Source: Bin22 sp965207275
GTDB lineage: Bacteria > Chloroflexota > Dehalococcoidia > Lucifugimonadales > UBA3495
Assembly (NCBI GenBank): GCA_965207275.1
Contig: CBDBMH010000002.1
Location: 2,604,001-2,668,000, forward strand
Reading direction: 5' to 3'
Length of the DNA: 64,000 nucleotides
Below are positions 17,208 to 24,491 of this stretch, one piece after another. Made by a program: the position numbers and the translations under genes. The notes under the pieces were generated by a model. It did not search any database and had not been told where the DNA came from. It was given only the letters and a program-made list of their open reading frames with translations. Position 1 is the stretch's first letter. Every line of letters begins with the position of its first letter.

Positions 17208-18887
17208 ATGGCCCGAGTCACCGGTAGTCACCTTATCGCCAAGGCCCTGAAGCTGGAGGGCGTTTACAACATCTTTACCCTGGCGGGCGACCATGTGCTG
17301 CCGGTGCTGGATGTAATGGCCGACGAGGATTTCCGCTTCATTGACACTCGCCACGAGCAGGCGGCGGTCCACATGGCCGATGCCTATGGCCGCATCACCG
17401 GCCAGTTGGGCGTGTGCATGTACACCACCCCCGGCTTCGCCAACGCCATCCCCGGCCTGACCAACGCGATGCACAGCGAAAGTCCCCTGCTGTCCATTGC
17501 CGGTTCCGCCGACCTGTCGGAACTGGGCCGGGGCGCCATGCAGGAAATTGACCAGGTGGGCATGGCGGCGGCCACCACCAAGGAATCCCTGATGATTTAC
17601 GACGCCCGCCGCATTCCCGACACCATCGCCCGTGCGGTGCGGCTGGCATTCAGCGGCCGGCGGGGACCGGTGCACCTGACCATTCCCACCGACGTGCAGG
17701 AACAGGAACTGGACGAGGACGAGGTCGTCTTCTTCAATCCCGACGAATACCGGGCCAGCGAGGCCATCCTGGCGCCGCAAGCCCAGGTGGAGCAGGCCAT
17801 CGCCCTGCTGCGCCAGGCCCAGCGCCCCTTCGTCATCGCCGGCGAGGCGGCAGGGTACACCCAGGACGGCCAGGCGCTTATGGACTTCGCCGAGACCTTG
17901 AAGGTTCCGGTGCTGACCGAAGGCCAGGCCCGGGGCCTGGTGGCAGACGATCATCCCTACGGCTTCGGATTTTTCGAGCGGGGCCTGAATCGGGCCGCCA
18001 CCATGCTGCGCAACGCCGATGTGGTGGTGTTGCTGGGACGAAAGCAGGACTACACCATCGGCTTTTGCCGCCCGCCCAACGTGGCCGCCGACGCCAAAAT
18101 CATCCAGATTGACCCCTCGGCCGCCGAGATAGGCCGCAACCGGGGCGTGGCTGTGGGCATGGTGGGCGACGTGACCAGCGTGGTGCAGCAATTGACCGCC
18201 GAGGCGTCAAGGCACACCTGGCAGGACCTGCCCTGGCTGGAGGAGCTGCGGGCCTCCCGCGCCGCCCAGGCAGAATGGGCCGAAGGTCTGGCGGTATCGG
18301 AAACTCCCATGCACGCCATGTACGTCCACAAGACCCTGGAGTCGATGCTGCGTCCCGACGACTTCCTGTCCTTCGACGGCGGCGACTATTGCCACTTCGG
18401 ACGGGCCCTGCTGCCAGCCCAGATGCCCAAGAAATGGAGCTATGTCTCCAGCCTGGGCATGCTGGGTTCCTCCTTGCCCTCTGCGATGGCGGCCCAGGTG
18501 GCATACCCCGATTCGCGGGTCATCAACCTGACGGGCGACGGAGCCTTTGGCTTCAACGGCATGGAATTCGATACGGCGGTGCGACACGGCCTGAACGTGG
18601 TAACCGTCCTGGGCAACGACTCGGCCTGGGGAATCGACCGGCAAATCCAGTTGGGCCTGTACGGCCGCCCCGTGGCCACCGACCTGCTCCAGACCCGCTA
18701 CGACCTGGTGGTCCAGGGCCTGGGCGGCCACGGCGAGTTCGTGGAACGGCCTGAAGACCTGAAGCCGGCCCTGGAACGGGCCTTCGCCGCAAACAAGCCG
18801 GCCCTGGTAAACGTGGTGGTGGAACGGGCCATCAGCCCCCGGGCCGAGGCGGCCATCGCTCGCCGTCAGGCGGTGATGGGGCAGTAA
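17208..18887 (+). CDS. Thiamine-diphosphate-dependent enzyme, acetolactate-synthase/decarboxylase-like
   Basis: A 559-residue ThDP enzyme with the three-domain POX/ALS architecture. The N-terminal Pyr domain has RHEQAAVHMADAYGR, whose Glu activates the cofactor; the middle FAD/TH3 domain spans about 190-330; the PP domain has GDGAFGFNGMEFDTA followed by VTVLGNDSAWG, the magnesium-ThDP motif. The family includes acetolactate synthase, oxalyl-CoA decarboxylase and benzoylformate decarboxylase. No small regulatory subunit gene is adjacent, so biosynthetic ALS is less likely than a catabolic carboligase or decarboxylase. GGAGGAAAC precedes the ATG. Confidence 0.85.
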   Translation: MARVTGSHLIAKALKLEGVYNIFTLAGDHVLPVLDVMADEDFRFIDTRHEQAAVHMADAYGRITGQLGVCMYTTPGFANAIPGLTNAMHSESPLLSIAGSADLSELGRGAMQEIDQVGMAAATTKESLMIYDARRIPDTIARAVRLAFSGRRGPVHLTIPTDVQEQELDEDEVVFFNPDEYRASEAILAPQAQVEQAIALLRQAQRPFVIAGEAAGYTQDGQALMDFAETLKVPVLTEGQARGLVADDHPYGFGFFERGLNRAATMLRNADVVVLLGRKQDYTIGFCRPPNVAADAKIIQIDPSAAEIGRNRGVAVGMVGDVTSVVQQLTAEASRHTWQDLPWLEELRASRAAQAEWAEGLAVSETPMHAMYVHKTLESMLRPDDFLSFDGGDYCHFGRALLPAQMPKKWSYVSSLGMLGSSLPSAMAAQVAYPDSRVINLTGDGAFGFNGMEFDTAVRHGLNVVTVLGNDSAWGIDRQIQLGLYGRPVATDLLQTRYDLVVQGLGGHGEFVERPEDLKPALERAFAANKPALVNVVVERAISPRAEAAIARRQAVMGQ

Positions 18888-18975
18888 ATCAGGTATAGAT
18901 TAGTACTGCCTACCGCCGAATGGCAGAGGGCCGATATTCTCCTTTTATACCTTAGAATTGATTGGGCAGAGATCA

Positions 18976-19560
18976 GTGACCACGAGTAGAAGAGCTAGGC
19001 CTTCAGGCAGGAAGTGTGCATTTCAGGAATGCGGGCTTCAAACTTCGGACCCAGATCATCCACTATGTCGTCAACACTATTATCAGGCGCAACAGGGGAC
19101 CATAAGCAAATGTTCGCGATGTACGATATTCAAACCGGCCAGGTTACCGCTCTGCAACAATTGCTTTGTGGCTGGCCCCCAGCGTGGGACGACAAGACAA
19201 CAGCCGAGCAGAACCAAGCCGGAGTCAAATAGCTATCAAGTTGAGACCTCCCCTGCATGGGAGCGGGCAGACTCAAACGCCTCCTACTTCTATACGTATA
19301 TTCTACGTTTGGATAATGGGGAGTTTTACGTGGGCCAGACCCGAGAATTACTTGAACGATTATCGGAACATCGAGACGGCAAAGTAAGCACGACCAGGGG
19401 GAAAACCCCTGAGCTTGTTTGGTTTACCGAATTGCCAAGCAGAAATGAGGCAACGAAGCTGGAAGCCGAACTCAAGCAAATACGAGATAAGGACGAAAGG
19501 TCGATCCGTAGGATGATCATCAGGTTCCAAGGTCTGGTGCGAGAGTTAGCGAGAGATTGA
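18976..19560 (+). CDS. GIY-YIG nuclease domain protein with N-terminal Cys/His-rich finger
   Basis: About 194 residues. The C-terminal half is a UvrC/UrbD-type GIY-YIG domain: YFYTYILRLDNGEFYVGQ, followed by ERLSEH and a Glu in the KLEAELKQ helix. The N-terminal third has CAFQECG, CRQH, CSRC and CNNC, two likely zinc-binding knuckles. This fusion is not one I recognise. Base composition is clearly less GC-rich than the neighbours, suggesting transfer. Starts are ambiguous: GTG at 18976 or TTG at 18958, neither with a good ribosome site. Confidence 0.75.
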   Translation: MTTSRRARPSGRKCAFQECGLQTSDPDHPLCRQHYYQAQQGTISKCSRCTIFKPARLPLCNNCFVAGPQRGTTRQQPSRTKPESNSYQVETSPAWERADSNASYFYTYILRLDNGEFYVGQTRELLERLSEHRDGKVSTTRGKTPELVWFTELPSRNEATKLEAELKQIRDKDERSIRRMIIRFQGLVRELARD

Positions 19561-19603
19561 CCCACAACGTAGCCGCAGACTAGCAGTTAAGGAGGCCCCA
19601 ACC

Positions 19604-21319
19604 ATGCCCAACTCTCCCCACGGTGTAAGCTACGACTCCCACCGCCCTGTCGTCATGGGGCGGAACGGTATGGTGTGTTCCGGGCACCCGCTGGCCTCCC
19701 AGGCCGGTATTGCCATGCTGCAGAGGGGCGGCAACTTTGCCGACGCCGCCCTGGCAACGGCGGCGGCCCTGAACGTGGTCGAACCGCTGATGTCCGGCGT
19801 GGGCGGTGACGGATTCATCATGGTATACCGCAGGGACACCGACCTGCTGGAGGTCTCCAACGGTACCGGGGCCGCCCCGTCCGCGGCCACCAGGGAACGC
19901 TACCTGCCCGAGGGCATACCCATGAAGGGGATTATGTCCGTGTCCGTGCCGGGGCTGGTGAACAGCTGGCTGGACGTCCACGAAAAGCATGGCCTGCTGT
20001 CCCTGGCCGAGTGCTTTGCGCCGGCCATTGACCTGGCTGCCAACGGCTTCCCGGTTACCCATGTGCTTTCCAGATCCATCGCTGCCGATCCCCTGTTGTG
20101 CCAGTTTCCTACTTCCCAGGCCGTCTTTGCCCCCGGCGGCCGGCCGCTGCAGCCCGGGGAAATATGTTACCAGCAGAACCTGGCCCGCACCTTTCAAACC
20201 GTTGTTGACGGCGGACGGGAGGATTTCTATCGAGGGGAAATTGCCCGGGCTATTGTCAAGTTCAGCGAAGAGCAGGGCGGACTCCTGACCCTGCAGGACA
20301 TGGCCCATTGCCGCGCCCGCTGGCAGGAAGCCATCAGCACCACCTACCACGGCCACACAGTGTACGAGGCTCCGCCCAACTCCAGCGGTCACGTTCTCCT
20401 GCAGGAACTGAACCTGGTGGAGGAGTTCGATCTAAAGTCGTTGAGCTGCAACACGTCGGAAAGTATCCACCTTATGGTGGAGGCCAAGAAGCTGGCTTTC
20501 ATCGACCGGGAGGCCTTCGTGGCTGATCCCGATTACATTGACGTGCCCATCGAAGGCCTGCTGTCCAAGGAATACGCTCGGGAACGTGCAAAGCTCATCG
20601 ACCCGGAACGGGCAGCCTACGACCTGAAGGCGGGGAACCCCTGGGCCTACCAGGCGGCGCAGCCCAAGAGCCGTCCCGCCAAGGTGGGCGCGGGCCAGGA
20701 GCAGGAAGACACCACCTGCTTCGCGGTGGTGGACGGCCAGGGCAACGCCATCTGCCAGCTCCAAAGCATCCAGAGCGCTTGGGGCTCCAGCCTCATCGCC
20801 GGCGACACGGGCATCCTGCTGAACAACCGCATGACCTACTGGCACCTGGAAGAAGACCACGTGGACTGCCTGGAGCCTGGCAAGCGGGTGCGCCACACCA
20901 TGAATCCGGTGATGGTCTTCCGCAATTCCGACGCCTCAGGCAATGGAGCGGGCCGGCAGCTGTCTTTGGTCCTGGGCACGCCGGGCGCCGACACCCAGGT
21001 GCAGACCAACCTGCAGGTCATCAGCCACGTGCTGGACTTCGGGATGACGGTGGCCGAGGCGGTGGAAGCCCCCCGCTGGCGCAATACCCAAAGCCCCACC
21101 GAATCCTACGTTCCCCACACCTGCGCCGACGAACTGCTGGTGGAGTCGCGCTACTCCGGGGAGGTCCTTGACGGTCTGCGGCAGAAGGGCCACGTCCTCA
21201 ACGTCCTGGGCGGCTGGGAAGCCACCGGCAGCGAGATGATGATCCAGGTGAACGCGGATAACGGCGCGCTGCACGGTGGGGCGGACCCCCGGCGGGACGG
21301 ATATGCGGTGGGGTTCTAG
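19604..21319 (+). CDS. Gamma-glutamyltransferase family protein
   Basis: A 571-residue Ntn-hydrolase of the gamma-glutamyltranspeptidase family, made as one chain that self-cleaves before a Thr. The N-terminal GGNFADAALATAAALNVVEPLMSGVGGDGF is diagnostic. The cleavage site and nucleophile lie in EDTTCFAVVDGQGNA (about residue 369), and LVLGTPGADTQVQTNLQV matches the oxyanion GTPGG region. No signal peptide is evident, so a cytoplasmic cephalosporin-acylase-like or glutathione-hydrolase-like role is possible. AAGGAGG precedes the ATG. Confidence 0.9.
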   Translation: MPNSPHGVSYDSHRPVVMGRNGMVCSGHPLASQAGIAMLQRGGNFADAALATAAALNVVEPLMSGVGGDGFIMVYRRDTDLLEVSNGTGAAPSAATRERYLPEGIPMKGIMSVSVPGLVNSWLDVHEKHGLLSLAECFAPAIDLAANGFPVTHVLSRSIAADPLLCQFPTSQAVFAPGGRPLQPGEICYQQNLARTFQTVVDGGREDFYRGEIARAIVKFSEEQGGLLTLQDMAHCRARWQEAISTTYHGHTVYEAPPNSSGHVLLQELNLVEEFDLKSLSCNTSESIHLMVEAKKLAFIDREAFVADPDYIDVPIEGLLSKEYARERAKLIDPERAAYDLKAGNPWAYQAAQPKSRPAKVGAGQEQEDTTCFAVVDGQGNAICQLQSIQSAWGSSLIAGDTGILLNNRMTYWHLEEDHVDCLEPGKRVRHTMNPVMVFRNSDASGNGAGRQLSLVLGTPGADTQVQTNLQVISHVLDFGMTVAEAVEAPRWRNTQSPTESYVPHTCADELLVESRYSGEVLDGLRQKGHVLNVLGGWEATGSEMMIQVNADNGALHGGADPRRDGYAVGF

Positions 21320-21419
21320 GAGTGACCAGAACCGTTTCCCACGGTAGGCCTTACCTGGTAGAGTCTGCTAAAATTTAGTCCAAGGCATTCTGGGCCTTTG
21401 TGAAAGGAGGGACGGTAGA

Positions 21420-21617
21420 ATGCAGGCTGCACTATACTTCGTCTTCACCTTCGTTATGGCGTGTTGGGTGTTCGTTATAGGGCATCAACTCGGATGGAGC
21501 GCCGTCAACCCCACCAGATACGCGATCATGGAGGCCACTTTACCTATCGCCTATACTGTCGCTGGTTTATCAATCTGTGCAGTTGTCACCGCCGCCGTGG
21601 TACACCTTAGGAAGTAG
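21420..21617 (+). CDS. Small two-helix membrane protein, unknown
   Basis: A 65-residue protein with two hydrophobic segments (ALYFVFTFVMACWVFVIG and LPIAYTVAGLSICAVVTAAVV). AAAGGAGGG nine bases before the ATG strongly supports translation. No family is recognised. The next small gene begins six bases after its stop, so the two are coupled. Confidence 0.65.
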   Translation: MQAALYFVFTFVMACWVFVIGHQLGWSAVNPTRYAIMEATLPIAYTVAGLSICAVVTAAVVHLRK

Positions 21618-21623
21618 TCTACG

Positions 21624-21830
21624 TTGAAAGATTTCCCGTCAAGAACCCTGGATTGGATAAGGCCAGGACTAACAGACCTGGGAACAGTTTTTCTAGGAGC
21701 GGGAGCCATCTTTTTTACAAGGGCATTTCCTTCGGCGGACTCTGGCGACTTTCAACTGGAAATGATGATCGCAAGCGTAGCCTGCTGCATGTTCGGAATG
21801 GTCCTCCGCGCATTCTTTCGCAATCAATAA
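21624..21830 (+). CDS. Small membrane protein, unknown
   Basis: A 68-residue protein with TTG start. It has two hydrophobic stretches (LGTVFLGAGAIFFTRAF and MMIASVACCMFGMVLRAFF). Its ribosome binding site (AGGAAG) lies inside the end of the previous gene, indicating translational coupling. Function unknown. Confidence 0.5.
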   Translation: MKDFPSRTLDWIRPGLTDLGTVFLGAGAIFFTRAFPSADSGDFQLEMMIASVACCMFGMVLRAFFRNQ

Positions 21831-21879
21831 TAGCGTTCCGTTGTTCTTGTAGCTTTAACCTGATTAGTGGACATCACCC

Positions 21880-22350
21880 ATGCGCATCCCCGGCAACAAG
21901 CGAAGCCAGGAACCCGACGATATCGGCAACCGCGCCGGCATTTTCGCCGAAGCAGTGCGCGATGGAGACATGAACCTGGCCTGGTCCATGCTCTCCAAGG
22001 AGACCCGGGGAATGCGTATGGGGGTATGGGCCACCCGCAACAACGTGGATATGCAGAACGCGTACCGGGCCGCCTACGACCTGGACCACAATATGCGACC
22101 CTCCATGATGAAGGACTTCCGGGACACAGTGCTGCGCCTGTGGCCCCTGGAGGATTTGACTGACTTGGGCGTGGCGCCTACCAACTTTATCGACGATATC
22201 CACGCCTTCGCCTTTCTGCCCTTTGGCGTAACCGAAAACGAGAGCACCGTCATTCGCCGACGCATGATGTCCGGCCTGGTCATCCCCATGCTGCTGGAGG
22301 ACGGTCAGTGGCAGGTCGATCTGCCTGGCTGGCGCTTTTTGGACAACTAG
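21880..22350 (+). CDS. Conserved-looking hypothetical protein
   Basis: A 156-residue cytoplasmic protein, mostly helical at first (IFAEAVRDGDMNLAWSMLSKETRGMRMGVWA) with a C-terminal strand-rich ending EDGQWQVDLPGWRFLDN. The pattern of helices followed by a short sheet and a final W-x-V-D motif is reminiscent of NTF2/SnoaL-like folds, but the similarity is too weak to name it. Codon use matches its neighbours. It precedes the HNH gene by 61 bases. Confidence 0.6.
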   Translation: MRIPGNKRSQEPDDIGNRAGIFAEAVRDGDMNLAWSMLSKETRGMRMGVWATRNNVDMQNAYRAAYDLDHNMRPSMMKDFRDTVLRLWPLEDLTDLGVAPTNFIDDIHAFAFLPFGVTENESTVIRRRMMSGLVIPMLLEDGQWQVDLPGWRFLDN

Positions 22351-22411
22351 TCCGCCGGCAGCAAGACCCACCTCAATACGGCATCGAGGCATAGACGGAG
22401 ATAACTGCATC

Positions 22412-22747
22412 TTGGCCCGCAAGAAGCCGCGGCGCACCGATTCCCAACCCCTTCTCGCGAAGCACGAAGGCACCATGTGTGAACTCTGCCGGCGCGAGGT
22501 GGACCGTTTCACCGTCCACCACCTGGTGCCCAGGGCAAAGGGAGGCAGGTTTGGCCCCACTGCCAGGCTGTGCCCCACCTGCCACCGCCAGGTTCACGCC
22601 ATGTTTACCGAGGCGACCCTGGCCGAAGAGCTGAACTCCATCGACCTGCTCCAGGCCAACCCTCAGGTAAACAGCTACCTCAAGTGGGTTCGGAAACAGA
22701 AGAGCGCCGCCGGGTTTAAGGTGCGGCGGGCCAACAATCGACGCTAG
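22412..22747 (+). CDS. HNH-motif protein
   Basis: A 111-residue protein with a single HNH nuclease fold: CELCRREVDRFTVHHLVPRAKGG, then CPTCHRQVH, giving a structural zinc site (C-x2-C twice) around the catalytic HH and final His. HNH domains of this size occur in free-standing nucleases of uncertain role. The start is TTG at 22412, with CGGAG at a long distance. Its stop is eight bases ahead of the FAD oxidoreductase, so the two are probably cotranscribed even though no functional link is known. Confidence 0.82.
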   Translation: MARKKPRRTDSQPLLAKHEGTMCELCRREVDRFTVHHLVPRAKGGRFGPTARLCPTCHRQVHAMFTEATLAEELNSIDLLQANPQVNSYLKWVRKQKSAAGFKVRRANNRR

Positions 22748-22755
22748 GAAGATAC

Positions 22756-23937
22756 ATGACCACGGTACCAACAACGGCGGAAGCGGTAGTCATCGGCGGC
22801 GGCGTTATGGGAGCCAGCATCCTCCACAGCCTGGCTGTGCGGGGCATGACCCATACCCTGCTGTTGGAACGGGACGTGCTGGGCGCCGGCTCTACCGGAC
22901 GTTCCTCGTCCGCCATCCGGATGCACTACTCTACCGAAGTCCACGCCCGCATGGCGTGGGAGAGCTTCAAGATTTTCCGTGACTTCGGCGAGATCGTGGG
23001 CGGCCAGTGCGGCTTTATCCGTACTGGACACCTGATAATGGGCGCCGAAGGGGACGCCGAAACCTTCCGCGCCAACGTGGCTATGCAACAGAGCGTGGGC
23101 ATTGATACCCGGTTGGTCTCCAGGGAAGAGGCCCGCGAATTGGCGCCCAGTTTCTACCTGGAGGACTGCGGGGTGATAGCCTACGAGCCACTGTGCGGTT
23201 ATGGTGATGCCTCGGCCACCTGCGCCTCCTTCGCCCAGGCCGCCCGGGACCGGGGCGCCCGCGTAATCCTGCGTTGCCCCGCCGTAAGCATCGAGGTGGC
23301 GAAAGGTAGAGTAACGGGTATTGTTACCCCTGAGGGCCGCATTTCCACGGACCGGGCGGTTGTCGCCACCGGTCCCTGGAGCCACAGGTTCCTGTTGGAT
23401 CATGGAATTGACCTGCCCCTGGAGGCTACCCGTCACGAGGTGGTCCACCTTCGCAGGGGGCCCGAAGGGCCCGAATACCATCCCAGCGGCGGCGACCTGA
23501 TCAACCGGATCTATTTCCGTCCGGAGGGAGCTGACCTGACCCTGGTGGGCAACGGCAACATGGAGGACGTTGTCGAAAACCCCGAAATCTTCGCCCAGCG
23601 GGCCAGCCCCGGGTTCATCCAGGAAATATGGAGCCGACTGGCCCGCCGCATACCTTCCCTGGCCGACGCCGAGTTCAGCACGGGATACGCCGGCCTTTAC
23701 ACGTCTACACCCGATTCGCACCCCGTCATTGATGCCATTGGGGGCATTGAGGGGCTGTACGTTTGCACCGGCTTCAGCGGCCACGGCTTCAAACTATCTC
23801 CCATGGTAGGGGTCCTGGTAGCAGAGCTGATGCTGGATGGCCAGGCTTCCACGCTGGATATTGCGCCGCTCCGCATGTCCCGATTTGCAGAGGGAGACCT
23901 GAACAACACCGGTTACGGGTTCAAGGTGATGGTGTAG
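22756..23937 (+). CDS. FAD-dependent oxidoreductase (DAO family), paralogue of 8599-9792
   Basis: A 393-residue flavoprotein with VVIGGGVMGASILHSLA at the N-terminus, GAGSTGRSSSAIRMHY as the FAD contact, and GLYVCTGFSGHGFKLSPMVG at the C-terminus. Full-length resemblance to the first DAO-type protein in this window is plain. It belongs with sarcosine/dimethylglycine oxidase-like enzymes; substrate not predictable. AGGAAG sits six bases before the ATG. Confidence 0.87.
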   Translation: MTTVPTTAEAVVIGGGVMGASILHSLAVRGMTHTLLLERDVLGAGSTGRSSSAIRMHYSTEVHARMAWESFKIFRDFGEIVGGQCGFIRTGHLIMGAEGDAETFRANVAMQQSVGIDTRLVSREEARELAPSFYLEDCGVIAYEPLCGYGDASATCASFAQAARDRGARVILRCPAVSIEVAKGRVTGIVTPEGRISTDRAVVATGPWSHRFLLDHGIDLPLEATRHEVVHLRRGPEGPEYHPSGGDLINRIYFRPEGADLTLVGNGNMEDVVENPEIFAQRASPGFIQEIWSRLARRIPSLADAEFSTGYAGLYTSTPDSHPVIDAIGGIEGLYVCTGFSGHGFKLSPMVGVLVAELMLDGQASTLDIAPLRMSRFAEGDLNNTGYGFKVMV

Positions 23938-24427
23938 TCAGCCATCCTTCCTGAGGCCCTCTTCGCCTTCAGCCCAGAGTTGCGTCCCAGGAATACCTCC
24001 CGCCTCCCACGTCAGGGGCTTTCCCAGCGAGGGGGCCTCAACCTTTCGCAGGCCTCTCTGGGTCTCCTCCAGAAGCTGACACCGATTAACAGACCGCTTT
24101 AGTCCTCGTCAGGTGGTTGACCGTCCAACCTTTCCATACATTCGGGACTCAAAAGGGTAAGGAATTAGGCAATCGCGCCTTGACGAACTGTCACTCTGAT
24201 CCCATCGGCTTTGCTCAGCCCGCCGCGTCTTACGCCGAAGCGTCTGTAATCCAACCTGCAACCGTCCTCTCGGACCCGAAACCCGAATGAGGGCATGAGT
24301 CTGCGGCGGATCAGGCCCTTCGCCAGGCTCAGGCGTCCCCCTCCGGCCTCGGCGGGGCGCCGTGACCGCTGTTCACAGTATCAGCCTCCAATTAAGACGC
24401 GATAGCCCTGGGTACTGAGCCCTCGCA
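23938..24427. other. Gap with no recognisable gene
   Basis: About 490 bases between the FAD oxidoreductase and the pseudohelicase promoter. Frames are short and unsupported on both strands. No tRNA or known RNA pattern is seen. Confidence 0.4.
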
Positions 24428-24456
24428 TCAACAACTGCCGGGGAATGGGTTATAAT
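24428..24456 (+). promoter_or_regulatory. Promoter of the pseudohelicase gene
   Basis: TCAACA (24428-24433), 17-base spacer and perfect TATAAT (24451-24456), 35 bases before the GTG start. Confidence 0.6.
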
Positions 24457-24491
24457 TTGGCTTTCATACGGGAATTAAATCGAGGCTGAAC

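Noticed and set aside
17208..18887. Biosynthetic acetolactate synthase large subunit (ilvB)
   Set aside because: There is no ilvN or other branched-chain gene next to it, and the sequence gives no specific support beyond the general ThDP enzyme layout.
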